DNA of 64,000 nucleotides from Phytophthora sp. 'mugwort'. Taxonomy: Eukaryota > Oomycota > Peronosporomycetes > Peronosporales > Peronosporaceae. Below are positions 30,850 to 40,352 of the stretch, one piece after another; position 1 is the stretch's first letter; every line of letters begins with the position of its first letter. The position numbers and the translations under genes are program-made. Under the pieces are notes generated by a model that was not told the DNA's origin, did no database searches, and was given only the letters and a program-made list of their open reading frames with translations. The stretch lies in contig JAUCEF010000014.1 of assembly GCA_033558025.1 (NCBI GenBank), forward strand, positions 310,001-374,000. The letters run 5' to 3'.

Positions 30850-32186
30850 CTACTGGTCCTGCAACGATCGCGCGATAGCCTTAGCGATCTCGTCCTCTTC
30901 GTATGTTTCGTCGCCATTGTCGGTCGAAGTTGCAGTGGCGGCACTGGACGGAGCGGCCGCAGTTGCAGGCGCTGGTGTTACGATCGGAGCTGGAGTCGGA
31001 GTGGACGGTACAGGAGCCGCGGGCGTCGACACGCTAGCGAACGGGTTTGTGGCGCTAGAACCGGCAGTGAACGGATTGGTGGCAGTCGATGGAGATGTTG
31101 CTGTGGCACCGAATGGAGAACCTCCGAACCCACCCATGCCACCTCCAGCCATCATTTGCTGCATGCGCGTCATGGCGTTCGGATCGTTCATCATTTGGGT
31201 CATCTGCTGCATCATCGCCGGGTTCTGCTGTAGCGCCTGCATAGACTGCGCCAACATCGCTGGGTTCTGCAACGCCTGTGCCAACATGGGGTTCTGCTGA
31301 GCCATTTGCTGCACCATGGGATTGTTCGCCATGGACTGTAACATCGCCGGGTTCTGCAACAACGTCTGAGCCTGTGAGGCAAAGTCTCCTCCTCCCAATC
31401 CACCTAAACCTCCCATTCCTCCCATTGACGGAGCTGCACCAAACGGTGAAGACGTTGCAGCAGGTGCAGCAGCTCCCAACGCCGTCGCCACGGAGTCCAC
31501 CACAGTCTTGCACGCCACGAGGTTCTCCCACTTCTCTGGCGTTGGCACCAGCACGAAATGGCCCTGCAACGACACAGCAACACAACACACAGAGCCACAT
31601 TAGTCTCCACCCTCCATCCTATCGCCCCCCTCCATTTGCAACTCACCACCTGCACTCCGTCCTGGAATCCGAGCAGCTTGACGCTGTCCTGTCCCCTCGT
31701 CCTGTCGAACAGCTTGGCCTTGAGCGCAGCATTGTCCACTCTCAGTCGGCGGTACTTTTCCTCGTTGGGGTGGCCCACAATATTGGCGCAGATCTTCTGC
31801 AGCGTACGCACGGCCGTCGCGTACTGATCGTGCGGCTCGTGGTCCCTCATATGCTGTAGGAACGTCCGCAGCTGGGTGGGCGGCGCCGGGCCCGCCGCCT
31901 GTGCTGTCGCTCTATCGGCCGCTGCATTGGCCGCCGCAACGGCGCCGGGCGTCAGCGTCAAATGCAGCGCACAGCCCGCGACCACGTGGTACTCAGTCAA
32001 AAGCTTGTCGTCCTGCAGGATCTGGCCCTGGAAGATGAGCCGCTGCGCCAAGACCGGGAAGCGCCGCGCATCTTGCTGCTCGATCTGCTGCTTGAGCGCC
32101 GCCACTGACGCTGACGCCAGGTCCACGCGCACGTGGAGATTCTCGGACATGCCACTCACCACTTTGATAGTCAAATCGTCCGCCAT
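30850..32186 (-). CDS. UBL-PUB-STI1-UIM ubiquitin adaptor (ubiquilin-related)
   Basis: The two exons, 32186-31647 and 31563-30850, are joined across an 83-bp GT-AG intron in phase 0 and encode 417 residues. Residues 2-78 are a ubiquitin-like domain (LTIKVVSGMSENLHVRVDL.., LIFQGQILQDDKLLTEY). Residues about 100-205 are a PUB/PUG domain (ATAVRTLQKICANIVGHPNE, then KLLGFQ and WENLVACKTVVDSV). A Met/Gln/Pro-rich region with NPAML/NPMVQQM repeats, like the STI1 segments of ubiquilins, follows. The last 20 residues are a ubiquitin-interacting motif (YEEDEIAKAIARSLQDQ). PUB domains bind the Cdc48/p97 tail, UBLs dock on the proteasome, and UIMs bind ubiquitin. The protein is therefore likely a shuttle in protein turnover. 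There is no UBA domain, unlike true ubiquilins. Confidence 0.87.
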
Positions 32187-32228
32187 TTTGCCACCAAATT
32201 CAGAACTGATGTTGTTTACTGGAGGGAC

Positions 32229-32575
32229 TACTATTTACACTGGATATAGGCATAAAAACACCGAAACTGTGCTGACCGCACCACAGAAGTACGATAAACA
32301 CCCTAATTTAAACTCAACCCAGACCCTAACCCTACCAACCCCCGAAAGCTCGCTGCGCTCGCGAGTGTTAGAACCCTAGGCCCGCTACGGCTCACACGCG
32401 AAGCCTTCGCTTACCTGGAGCGCAATGTTGGGTCCTGGGTTTTCATCCACGTACTTCGCACACGGCCTGCAAACCCAGGCATGCTCGCTTCGGGCGTCCC
32501 TACTTTGTACAGGTGCTGGTGCTATTTTGCGGTGTGTGCATCCAAAACGGACGGTGTTTTTGGTATTTACTCTTG
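32229..32575. repeat. GC-rich non-coding segment with weak inverted ends, MITE-like
   Basis: The segment begins and ends with AAAAACACCG (32254-32263) and its inverse CGGTGTTTTT (32552-32561), each next to TATTTAC-like sequence. It contains an internal stem CCTGGGTTT..AAACCCAGG with a 28-nt loop. It fills the gap between the divergent UBL-PUB gene and the next gene and lacks coding potential. Confidence 0.4.
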
Positions 32576-32666
32576 TTTACTGTAGCTGAAGAATGAGACC
32601 ACGAAATGCACGTAAAGGATACACCAATTGTACACAATTGTGATCTTGAAGCGGCGCCGAACGAAG

Positions 32667-33951
32667 ATGAAGGCGAATGCTGCTGCGAGAAAGATGCCTG
32701 GGAGGTTTAATCGGAGTGGAAACGCCGTAGACGTGATTGCAGATGAGTTTATGAATCAACGGGCGCCGACGGAGCTGACAGTGGAGCGGATCCCGGCGCT
32801 GGTTCGAGAAGGTTTGAGCAAAGTTAAAGTGAACGGCAGGTCCTGGGGATCGCTAATCGAGCCGTAGTGGACGCGTTGATGCAGATTCTGATGACAGCGT
32901 CACTTACGACAGGATCGCGTGAAGTAGGCGGGGAGCTCAAGGATCCTGCAGTCAGATACTGACGTGTTTTTGACGCTGTAGGCGCTGGAGGCAAGTGACG
33001 AGTTGGTACAGCGAGCCGACGACGTGGACGCTTTCTGTCAGAGTCTGAGACCAGGTCCTCTGCAGGAAATTGTCAGCAAGCAGGCCACTAGACTGCGAGA
33101 GGCCGCGCACCATCTTCAGTTGCCATCAAGCCGACTAAATGCTCAAATCGTCAGCCTCAGCGTTGACAAGTACGTCGTCTGTAGCTTCTCGATGATCTTC
33201 AGATACTTACGCCGGTTCTTCTCGTTGTGTAGACCTCGAACGAGACCAGTTCCTATTCGAGTGACCCCATTCATAGGCTCGGCATTAGTGAGAGCTGCAG
33301 CTAAGCTTGGCGTAAATACAAAGAAGCACCAAGGAGCCAATAGCGTTCGGAAAGTTGCTAAACCGCTCTATCGATGGGAAAAGCGTCGCTTCCTACGCGG
33401 CAGCACCGTCACACAGCCGAATGTTGCTGGGTCGAAGGCCACCGCTGGGCGAACGCCACAACTGGCACAAAAATGTACGTGGTCACAATGTCTTCGTGAC
33501 TTTTCTATCTATTTTACACGCTTGCGTTTTCTCGAAAAATGTAGATCACGATAATGAGATGGAGCTCCATCCATGCTCGGAGCCTGGTCATTATTCCCAT
33601 TTATCAATTGACAAGGTATCTTCATCTACAGCTACCGCTAATAGCTTTGAATTTCAGCTTATCCTGACGGAAGACGAATTCAAGGCTCTCAAAGTAAGGA
33701 CCTCGTTCTGTTTTGCTAAACTCTTTTCTAAGTCTGATATTTCGCGCATTATTCGCTAGTTTCAGCGACGGCGACTACAAGCCGAGCAACGACACTTATC
33801 GCGACGGAACAAGCCTACACCATCAACCCTGATCCGTCTTGCTGCTCCAATGGCAGCTAGCCCCGGAAGCAAAATTCTTTCCAATAAGAGCTCACGCCAT
33901 GGAACCCTTCAACGCAGGTACCGTTTAGGCCAAGGCACTGAGGTCAAATAG
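32667..33951 (+). CDS. Unrecognised multi-exon gene, five exons, possible frame break in exon 1
   Basis: Exons are about 32667-32923, 32982-33169, 33233-33474, 33545-33693 and 33760-33951. Introns of 58, 63, 70 and 66 bp have GT-AG ends (GTAGGC, GTACGT, GTACGT, GTAAGG donors) and phases that agree. The product starts MKANAAARKMPGRFNRSG, continues with helical text (VVDALMQILMTASLTTGSRE, ELVQRADDVDAF, KQATRLREAAHHLQL), and ends in a very basic tail (RRRLQAEQRHLSRRNK, HGTLQRRYRLGQGTEVK). Exon 1 needs a one-base frame change near 32815-32855 to link SKVKVN to VLGIANRAVVDAL; I found no intron there. No known family is recognised. The gene ends 127 bp before the next one on the same strand. Confidence 0.6.
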
Positions 33952-34078
33952 ACCTGGTCTAAAAATACAGGCTTACTAGATAAGAACACGACCAGATCCC
34001 TTTGTCTCCATTTACCGCCCGATTGTTCCAGTTCATTTCCCATTTACACTCACTTAAAGCATCGACAATTCTTCAAAA

Positions 34079-35806
34079 ATGACGCACTCGACGTTCCCGC
34101 TGTATGGCTACGAACGGTTCTTTGCCATGGATCCTGGCGCTAGTTCCAAGCTCGCTCACGTTGTGACTCTGCGTGGTGGCATTCCAGATCTTCTGGTGCA
34201 TTTACCACAGGCAATATTGGAAACATTTAACCGGCATCCCAAGATGCGCGCTGTGGTTCTACCGGGAAGTACTCCACAGAAAATCATGATCTGTGCTCCA
34301 CTTGTGGACGTCTCGGAGCTTAAGAGCCTCTTCACCGTTTATAAGTGCGCTACAGAGGAGGAAGAGCAAGAGCGACACCCAATAGACAGCTCATCTAACT
34401 CCACTTCGACACTGCGCTGGATGGAATTTGTTCAGAACGAGTGCGAGAAGCCCATAAACCGTGAAAAAGACTTCCCGTTCTACCTTGTCGTCCGCGTCGA
34501 CACCTCTACAAACACATTCGCGCGCCTCGTTCTGTTCGCAGACCATTACATGTCGGACGCCACGTCCGGTGCTGTCATTCTTGGCGATATTCTCCAGACT
34601 GTGGCCAAGCTCAGTACCTCATCATCTGTGGAACTGCCCAGCGAGCTGCCTCTGCGCGAGTCGTTGTATGAAGGAACACACTATGTGAACGCCTGGATGG
34701 ACGTCGTCCACGAAGCTGTGTCCAAGTACGTGATGCAGCCGCTGATAAACTTCGATAGGAACGCCTTTGTGCCTCTACTGCCTCTCCAAATGAAATCCCA
34801 GCTCGATTTTGCTGGGTCACCTCCGAACCCACCTAACCAAAGTTTCGCCTTGTTCGCTCAAGGTTCGGAAGCAAATATGAAGAGAGCCATGGCACGATGC
34901 ACGGACGAAAGTGTGAGTCTTCAAGGAGCTATTATCGCCGCGACGACTATGGCATTTGGCTTGACAAAACACGATGGCCAACTCTGTGGATGTACCGAAC
35001 CGCTGCAACTTCGCATGGATGTCATGGGCGACATGCGTCAGCAAGTAGCTTTAAACCCAATCAAGCGTAGACTATTTGCTTCCTTCCAGTCCCAGACAAC
35101 AGAGCGCAGACTGGAGACCCCCGTGGGGTTATATTCCACCCCAGCTCATCTGGTCTTTACGAGCAGTGAAGGGATTGACCTGCACGAAATGTCCTTCTGG
35201 GATGTCGCGCGTAAAGCCGACCATGAATGGGAGTGCGCGGTGCTCGGACACGAGCTCAAGATGCAGTCTATGTTCGTCAATGAAGTGCTCAATGCAGAGA
35301 ACCGAACCGCCTCGGGGCTTTACGTGGCCAACTGTGCGCTCAACGACGTCACGCTCTCGTACTTGGACTGCTCGGAGGCGGCGTCGTCGCCATTCCCAAG
35401 CAAAGTCGCTCTTGGCAGCAGCAATTTGAGCGTGGAAGACCTGCACGTGTACAACTCGCAGCCGTCCTTGGGTTCCACCAGCAATTTGTTTGTCGCTGCG
35501 CTCTCGCACTTCAACTATGCGCTCATGTATAAACTCGAGCCCGATATTGCACAAAAACTTTTCAGCTGGATGGTGCGATGCACGGAACGAATTGGCGAAT
35601 ATCGACAGCAAGACACGTTCGCTCAGGCGGCAGATCGGCTCGCAAGTGGAGCTGTGAGGATCGTACCCGACGATGTATCAATGTTCGAAACGTTGGAAAT
35701 CGCTGTAGATTCTGCTAATGTCCGTTCGGCGGAGACTGTGGTGGCTGTCACAGACGATACGGACTTGAGCGAACCAGGAAGCTTTCAACAAGATGTTGAA
35801 TGCTAG
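34079..35806 (+). CDS. Condensation/alcohol-acetyltransferase-like protein
   Basis: This is a 575-residue single-exon protein without a signal peptide. The region FADHYMSDATSG, with H156 and D160, matches the HxxxD box of the chloramphenicol-acetyltransferase-like fold (condensation domains, alcohol acetyltransferases). It sits at about residue 155, where the family has it. Opening text FAMDPGASSKLAHVVTLRG and the later NQSFALFAQG, SLQGAIIAATTMAF and LRMDVMGDMRQQ segments fit the two-lobed fold. The second residue after the Asp is not the usual Gly, so catalytic competence is uncertain. The last 60 residues are acidic and variable. The substrate is unknown. Confidence 0.6.
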   Translation: MTHSTFPLYGYERFFAMDPGASSKLAHVVTLRGGIPDLLVHLPQAILETFNRHPKMRAVVLPGSTPQKIMICAPLVDVSELKSLFTVYKCATEEEEQERHPIDSSSNSTSTLRWMEFVQNECEKPINREKDFPFYLVVRVDTSTNTFARLVLFADHYMSDATSGAVILGDILQTVAKLSTSSSVELPSELPLRESLYEGTHYVNAWMDVVHEAVSKYVMQPLINFDRNAFVPLLPLQMKSQLDFAGSPPNPPNQSFALFAQGSEANMKRAMARCTDESVSLQGAIIAATTMAFGLTKHDGQLCGCTEPLQLRMDVMGDMRQQVALNPIKRRLFASFQSQTTERRLETPVGLYSTPAHLVFTSSEGIDLHEMSFWDVARKADHEWECAVLGHELKMQSMFVNEVLNAENRTASGLYVANCALNDVTLSYLDCSEAASSPFPSKVALGSSNLSVEDLHVYNSQPSLGSTSNLFVAALSHFNYALMYKLEPDIAQKLFSWMVRCTERIGEYRQQDTFAQAADRLASGAVRIVPDDVSMFETLEIAVDSANVRSAETVVAVTDDTDLSEPGSFQQDVEC

Positions 35807-35994
35807 AAAAGTTTCGGTTCAATTTTTTTTTTTTTTTATACTACGTAGTACTACTGTGGTATTTGATCTTAAAACATTAATAGTGCATAACTCGTTATCA
35901 TCTTCTTCGAATGAGCAATCTACAGCAGTAACCTGTTGTCGAGTTGCTTACCGAAGTAGTATTCTACTTCGAATTAATACTGTACCATTGCCAC
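35807..35994. other. Convergent intergenic spacer with a long T run
   Basis: The spacer is 188 bp between two convergent genes, with a 15-16 base T run at about 35822-35838 and AT-rich text. It is a plausible shared 3' processing region. Confidence 0.5.
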
Positions 35995-38505
35995 TCACAC
36001 CAAGCTAATGGAATCCAAAGTAGTCACGGGGACACGCAACTTAGCACTAGGCATGTCATACTGCTTGCAAGCACCGAAAAGTTGCTGAAGGGGCTTGTCA
36101 CCGAGACACTCAGCTAGTTGAGGGTCGTCCAGAACATCATTCACCAAGCAATAGGCTTCGTGATTGCCGCTCCAGCTCACATATCGTGACTCAAAAGTGC
36201 CCAGAGGCACGGATAGATAGGGGAAGGCTGAGTACCAAGACTCATAGGACGGAACGTAGCCGTTGAGAGTCGAAACATCCGAAGCTGGGATCTCGCATTG
36301 CTTGGCACGGCCACCAAGAAACCCCGTTGTGAGGTTCCCCACTATATAGCGTATGTAGCTGCGATAAAGCGACTTGAGTAGGGCAAACCCTACCACGAGG
36401 CACGTGACAACGAGGATAATCCAGTACAAAACCTCCATTAAATGCTGCTGTTCCTTGGTCGGATATTCATCACGCAGGAACGGGAGGACAATGTGTAGTG
36501 TTTTAACCAGCGAATCGTATTTTGACTCGGTTTGCTCCCGTGCAGCCGCCACAACACGCTGAGTAGGATGATCAAAGGGCCAGCCGTTGTACCAGTGACC
36601 CATCATGATGAGCGATACCAATGCTACGAGTAGCAAGTGATACCGAGAAGCTCGAGCTAGCAAACCGTCGTATCTCGGGGGAGTTTTCCACTTTCGCAAC
36701 AAACAATACTTATCCACCCAGTAATTCACAAGCAGTGACATGCCCGTAATGATGAGTCCAGTTGGGAGTAGGGACTTGAAAAAGATTGCAATGCCCACCG
36801 ATTTGGTAATTTGAGTGTACCGTTCGGCCAGCTTCCAATAGGCCCCGGAATAATACGAATTAAGTTTGCGCTGGGTCTTTGCTTTCGGCCCGTAATACCA
36901 CCGAGAGAACTTCTCGAACGGGCTAATGAGCTGAATCACTGGTGCAATTATAAGATTCGCGATGAGCAGAGCCTGGATCTGCAACAGGTTTTCCTGTGAT
37001 AAAACGTCGGTGAAATCCATCAGCAGGTAAAGCACGACGGCCCCGTTAAAGCCACGAAAAAGCAGCAGCTTATTAAGCGTCGACAACTGCTCGCGCTCCT
37101 TTGTCTGATGCTGCTCGAGTCGGTCTACGTAACTGAGTAGGCGGCAGCCGAAAATGTCCGTCACCGCCAGCGTGTACGCTAGGATGAACAGCCTTCCGCG
37201 GCGCTTGCTGTTGGGCTCTGTATCGTCTCCAATGTAATTATTCTTCAGCCAGCGCGCGAGATAATAAACACCAGTCATCATACCACCCACGATGCTCATC
37301 GTAAGCGCCTGTTGCAACACTCGCCGCCGCCATCGTACTCCTGCACTTTTCCACTGCACGGACGACGGCTCAGTCGCCTGCTCAACATGTAAAATATTTG
37401 TACCGCGAAAGCGAAGCCTGTCCGACAGACCTGTGTTGGTCCAGTCCAACAGTGTAGAACACAACCCGATTCGAGTTTCCCGCAGGCATCGTCGTTGCGC
37501 CTCTTCCGTCTCAAACATGACAAACACTGACCAAACAAGGTAGCTGTCATGCTTTATCATATCAGCGATACAACGACGTATTGTATCTAGCTCTGCGTTC
37601 CAGTACGTTAAGTCATAGCCACCTAGTCCAACCATCTGACCCAACCGACGTAGGAACGATTGTTCTGGTGCTGCCTTGGTCGGGTCTGCCGCATTCTCCA
37701 GTGCTAATCGCACAATCTCCTGGTCTGCACTCTCCATCTTAAGCATGTCCTCCATATACCTCTTCTTGGCCAACGCAGACAGCAGCCGATCGTTGTTAAC
37801 ACAGACCGTAACGAACTTGACTCGGCCGAACTGTGCGAAAAACTTCTCCCATTCGTCTGGGTCCCATGCATTTGCATTCGGGTCTTTCACCACAATGGAA
37901 TAGTCCGATGGGGTCTGCTCTAACGCATCCAGATGCGCCTTGTCCCTCGTCTGCATGATCGCGACCACGAGACAATAAACGGCCAAGATGCCCAGCCCGA
38001 TCATGTCTACGTGGAGCTGCGTCATGACCAAGGGACAGTCATTGATGGTCACATTGCGAACCACATTGGCGCTCGCGCTCGTGTCGATCGCGCTTACCTC
38101 GCGTGTGCAGGCTGCTGTCCCCAGTATCCGGAAGTCGAGAGTTCTAGAGCCCAGTGATCCGGAATAACTCGAGGACAGGAAGTAGACGATGCTGGGCGTG
38201 GACACAGCCGCCAATACAAACAGCAAGAAGCTGAGCTGCAGTAGCATGCGGAAGTATAGCCCCAGTCCGATGCCGAAGACCGAGAGGTCGCTGAGCCACG
38301 TGTCGTACACGGGGAACAGCTCACTGCCCTGCGCGTCCTCACCCATGTCCACGAGGCGAAAGGCGCCGCCGCTTTTCTTGTCGCGGATGCGATGCGGCAG
38401 AATCACGTCACGGAACCACTCGCGGGCCACATCCACGCTGGGACCGTCGTCCGGCGCCGTCACGCTCAGCCGTGCGGCGGCCAGCGAGCGCTTCGGCAGC
38501 TCCAT
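35995..38505 (-). CDS. OSCA/TMEM63 (CSC1-like) calcium-permeable cation channel-type membrane protein
   Basis: This is an 836-residue single-exon protein with about ten hydrophobic segments. N-terminal FPVYDTWLSDLSVFGIGLGLYF precedes the first segments. A long cytosolic insert follows, with an RRM-like pattern (WEKFFAQFGRVKFVTVCVNND.. and LVWSVFVMFETEEAQRRC). It is followed by the family-typical VEQATEPSSVQWKSAGVRWRRR leading into the pore-side helices. Later segments include FNGAVVLYLLMDFTD and LIIAPVIQLISPFEKFSRW. The C-terminus is a soluble tail with an NGYVPSYESWYSAFPYLSV stretch. OSCA/TMEM63 proteins are mechanically or osmotically gated channels; gating here is inference from the family. 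It converges on the acyltransferase-like gene. Confidence 0.75.
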   Translation of the reverse strand: MELPKRSLAAARLSVTAPDDGPSVDVAREWFRDVILPHRIRDKKSGGAFRLVDMGEDAQGSELFPVYDTWLSDLSVFGIGLGLYFRMLLQLSFLLFVLAAVSTPSIVYFLSSSYSGSLGSRTLDFRILGTAACTREVSAIDTSASANVVRNVTINDCPLVMTQLHVDMIGLGILAVYCLVVAIMQTRDKAHLDALEQTPSDYSIVVKDPNANAWDPDEWEKFFAQFGRVKFVTVCVNNDRLLSALAKKRYMEDMLKMESADQEIVRLALENAADPTKAAPEQSFLRRLGQMVGLGGYDLTYWNAELDTIRRCIADMIKHDSYLVWSVFVMFETEEAQRRCLRETRIGLCSTLLDWTNTGLSDRLRFRGTNILHVEQATEPSSVQWKSAGVRWRRRVLQQALTMSIVGGMMTGVYYLARWLKNNYIGDDTEPNSKRRGRLFILAYTLAVTDIFGCRLLSYVDRLEQHQTKEREQLSTLNKLLLFRGFNGAVVLYLLMDFTDVLSQENLLQIQALLIANLIIAPVIQLISPFEKFSRWYYGPKAKTQRKLNSYYSGAYWKLAERYTQITKSVGIAIFFKSLLPTGLIITGMSLLVNYWVDKYCLLRKWKTPPRYDGLLARASRYHLLLVALVSLIMMGHWYNGWPFDHPTQRVVAAAREQTESKYDSLVKTLHIVLPFLRDEYPTKEQQHLMEVLYWIILVVTCLVVGFALLKSLYRSYIRYIVGNLTTGFLGGRAKQCEIPASDVSTLNGYVPSYESWYSAFPYLSVPLGTFESRYVSWSGNHEAYCLVNDVLDDPQLAECLGDKPLQQLFGACKQYDMPSAKLRVPVTTLDSISLV

Positions 38506-39107
38506 CAGACGCGAAAGTACATTTATCAGATGCTAGTTCCGTGGTGTGACGATACACTAAATGTGAAAATCCAATTTACCGCGGAGAGTACCTTCATCCC
38601 TGTACCGGTATGTGTCGTGCCGGTTGAAGATTGCAACAGTGAAGGCAGGAACGATTCGTACTGTATCGCCATCATTGGCAATACCGGTATTCTTAGTGGC
38701 GAAAAACGGTTGCGCGGATTGCCCTTGAAGCAGGCCGGGGTTTAGCAAGCAACTCACCTGATATTGCCGACTAATATATCTACCTCAACTTCACGGCGCA
38801 ACGTGCTATGGAAGAATATATCAAGGCGGGTCGTCATGCAGGAAGTACCACGCGGTTACCTGTAGCACCAACCCAAGTTGCACTGTTGCCAATAGTGTTG
38901 GCAGGTGTAAATCATGCGCGAATAAAAATCAGGTGGGTCCTTTACAAACACCAAGTCAAATTGACAAGAGACAGTTTTAGCCAATCCGCAGTCACAGGTT
39001 AGGGGATCGCGAGCCAATAGTACCACCTCGACAGCCCATGGATACACATCCAACTGAGCCCCCACTCTTTGATTTGCCCGCCGTCGAGCAACCAAAAGAC
39101 CATCAAG
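38506..39107. promoter_or_regulatory. Upstream region of the cysteine-rich protein gene
   Basis: It contains the divergent 5' flanks of the channel gene and the cysteine-rich gene. The part 38985-39107 is similar to 60664-60800, including CGCGAGCCAATAGTACCACC and CATCCAACTGAG, so it is probably a duplicated core promoter with its leader. Confidence 0.5.
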
Positions 39108-40352
39108 ATGCTTGGAGTCAAGACCACCGCCTTTGCCGTCTTGGCCGCGCTAGCGCTGGCCAAGACGCAAGCCGAGACCGCCGCACACCTGCGAGTGCGC
39201 GTGCATGCCAAGGCCACCTGTCCAAGCGGCCAGGAGAGCATCGGCGTCGAGGGCTGGTCCCAGGACGGCTGCGTTTCTTCAGGCAATGTGTGCGTCGCCA
39301 ACACGAATGGTAACTGCCCCACGGGCGCCCACTGCGCTTGGTTGGACACGGGCGTTTACGGCTGCAAGGACGGCGGTGCCCCCTCGTCGAGCTGGGCCGG
39401 CTGCAGCGGCAGTGAGCACACTATCGGCGTCGTCGGTTGGGACCATGACGGATGCATTGCCTCGGCCAACGTGTGTGTTGCCCAGGTGAGCAACGGCGAT
39501 TGCCCGTCTGGCTCTGCTTGCCAGAAGCTGAGCACTGGTGTGTACGGCTGCGTAGCCACGGCCAAACACCGCCACCACAAGTCGCACCATAAAGCGAGCG
39601 TGACCTGTTCAAGCGGCCAGGAAAGCATCGGCGTGGCCGGCTGGTCTCAGGACGGCTGCGTTACATCCGGCAACGTGTGCGTTGCTAACGTCAATGGTGA
39701 CTGCCCATCTGGAGCTCACTGCGAGTGGCTCGACACGGGCGTCTACGGATGCGCGGACGGCGCTCCCGCCAACGAGACCTCGAGCTGGGTTGGCTGCAGC
39801 GGCAGTGAGCAGACTATCGGCGTCGTCGGCTGGGACCATGACGGATGCATTGCATCGGCCAACGTGTGTGTTGCCCAGGTGAGCAACGGCGATTGCCCGT
39901 CTGGCTCTGCTTGCCAGAAGCTGAGCACGGGTGTGTACGGCTGTGTCGCTTCCTCCAAACGCCACCACCACCATCGCAACCATCACAAGTCGACGGTTAC
40001 GTGCCCGAGCGGCCAGGAGAGCATTGCTGTAGCTGGATGGGCGCAGGACGGCTGCGTCGCTTCAGGCAACGTCTGTGTTGCTAATACTGACGGTGCCTGT
40101 CCCACTGGAGCCCACTGCGCGTGGCTCGACACTGGCGTGTTTGGCTGCAAGGACGGCGCTGAGGAGTCCACCTCGACTGGCTGCACTGGCAGCGAGCAAA
40201 CCATTGGCGTTGTGGGCTGGGACCACGACGGATGCATTGCCTCGGCCAACGTGTGTGTTGCCCAGGTAAGCAACGGTGACTGCCCCAAGGGCGCTTACTG
40301 TTCGCTTCTCGACACCGGCGTGTACGGCTGCGTCGCCAGTTCGAAGCACTAA
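39108..40352 (+). CDS. Secreted six-module cysteine-rich protein with His-rich spacers
   Basis: This is a 414-residue protein. The ATG at 39108 opens a signal peptide (MLGVKTTAFAVLAALALAKTQA). The mature protein is three tandem pairs of about 50-residue modules, each module with six Cys. Type A has CPSGQESIG..GW.QDGC..GNVC and GAHC.WLDTGVYGC; type B has CSGSE.TIGVVGWDHDGC..ANVC and QKLSTGVYGC. Pairs are separated by His-rich linkers (KHRHHKSHHK, KRHHHHRNHHK). Six conserved Cys per module suggest three disulphides. The two first B modules are nearly identical in DNA (39418-39550 and 39808-39940). The family is not named by me. Apoplastic location and metal binding by the His linkers are inference. 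Confidence 0.85.
   Translation: MLGVKTTAFAVLAALALAKTQAETAAHLRVRVHAKATCPSGQESIGVEGWSQDGCVSSGNVCVANTNGNCPTGAHCAWLDTGVYGCKDGGAPSSSWAGCSGSEHTIGVVGWDHDGCIASANVCVAQVSNGDCPSGSACQKLSTGVYGCVATAKHRHHKSHHKASVTCSSGQESIGVAGWSQDGCVTSGNVCVANVNGDCPSGAHCEWLDTGVYGCADGAPANETSSWVGCSGSEQTIGVVGWDHDGCIASANVCVAQVSNGDCPSGSACQKLSTGVYGCVASSKRHHHHRNHHKSTVTCPSGQESIAVAGWAQDGCVASGNVCVANTDGACPTGAHCAWLDTGVFGCKDGAEESTSTGCTGSEQTIGVVGWDHDGCIASANVCVAQVSNGDCPKGAYCSLLDTGVYGCVASSKH

Noticed and set aside
32300..32345. Telomere-like ACCCTAACCCTACC
   Set aside because: Only one or two degenerate units in an interstitial GC-rich repeat, not an array.
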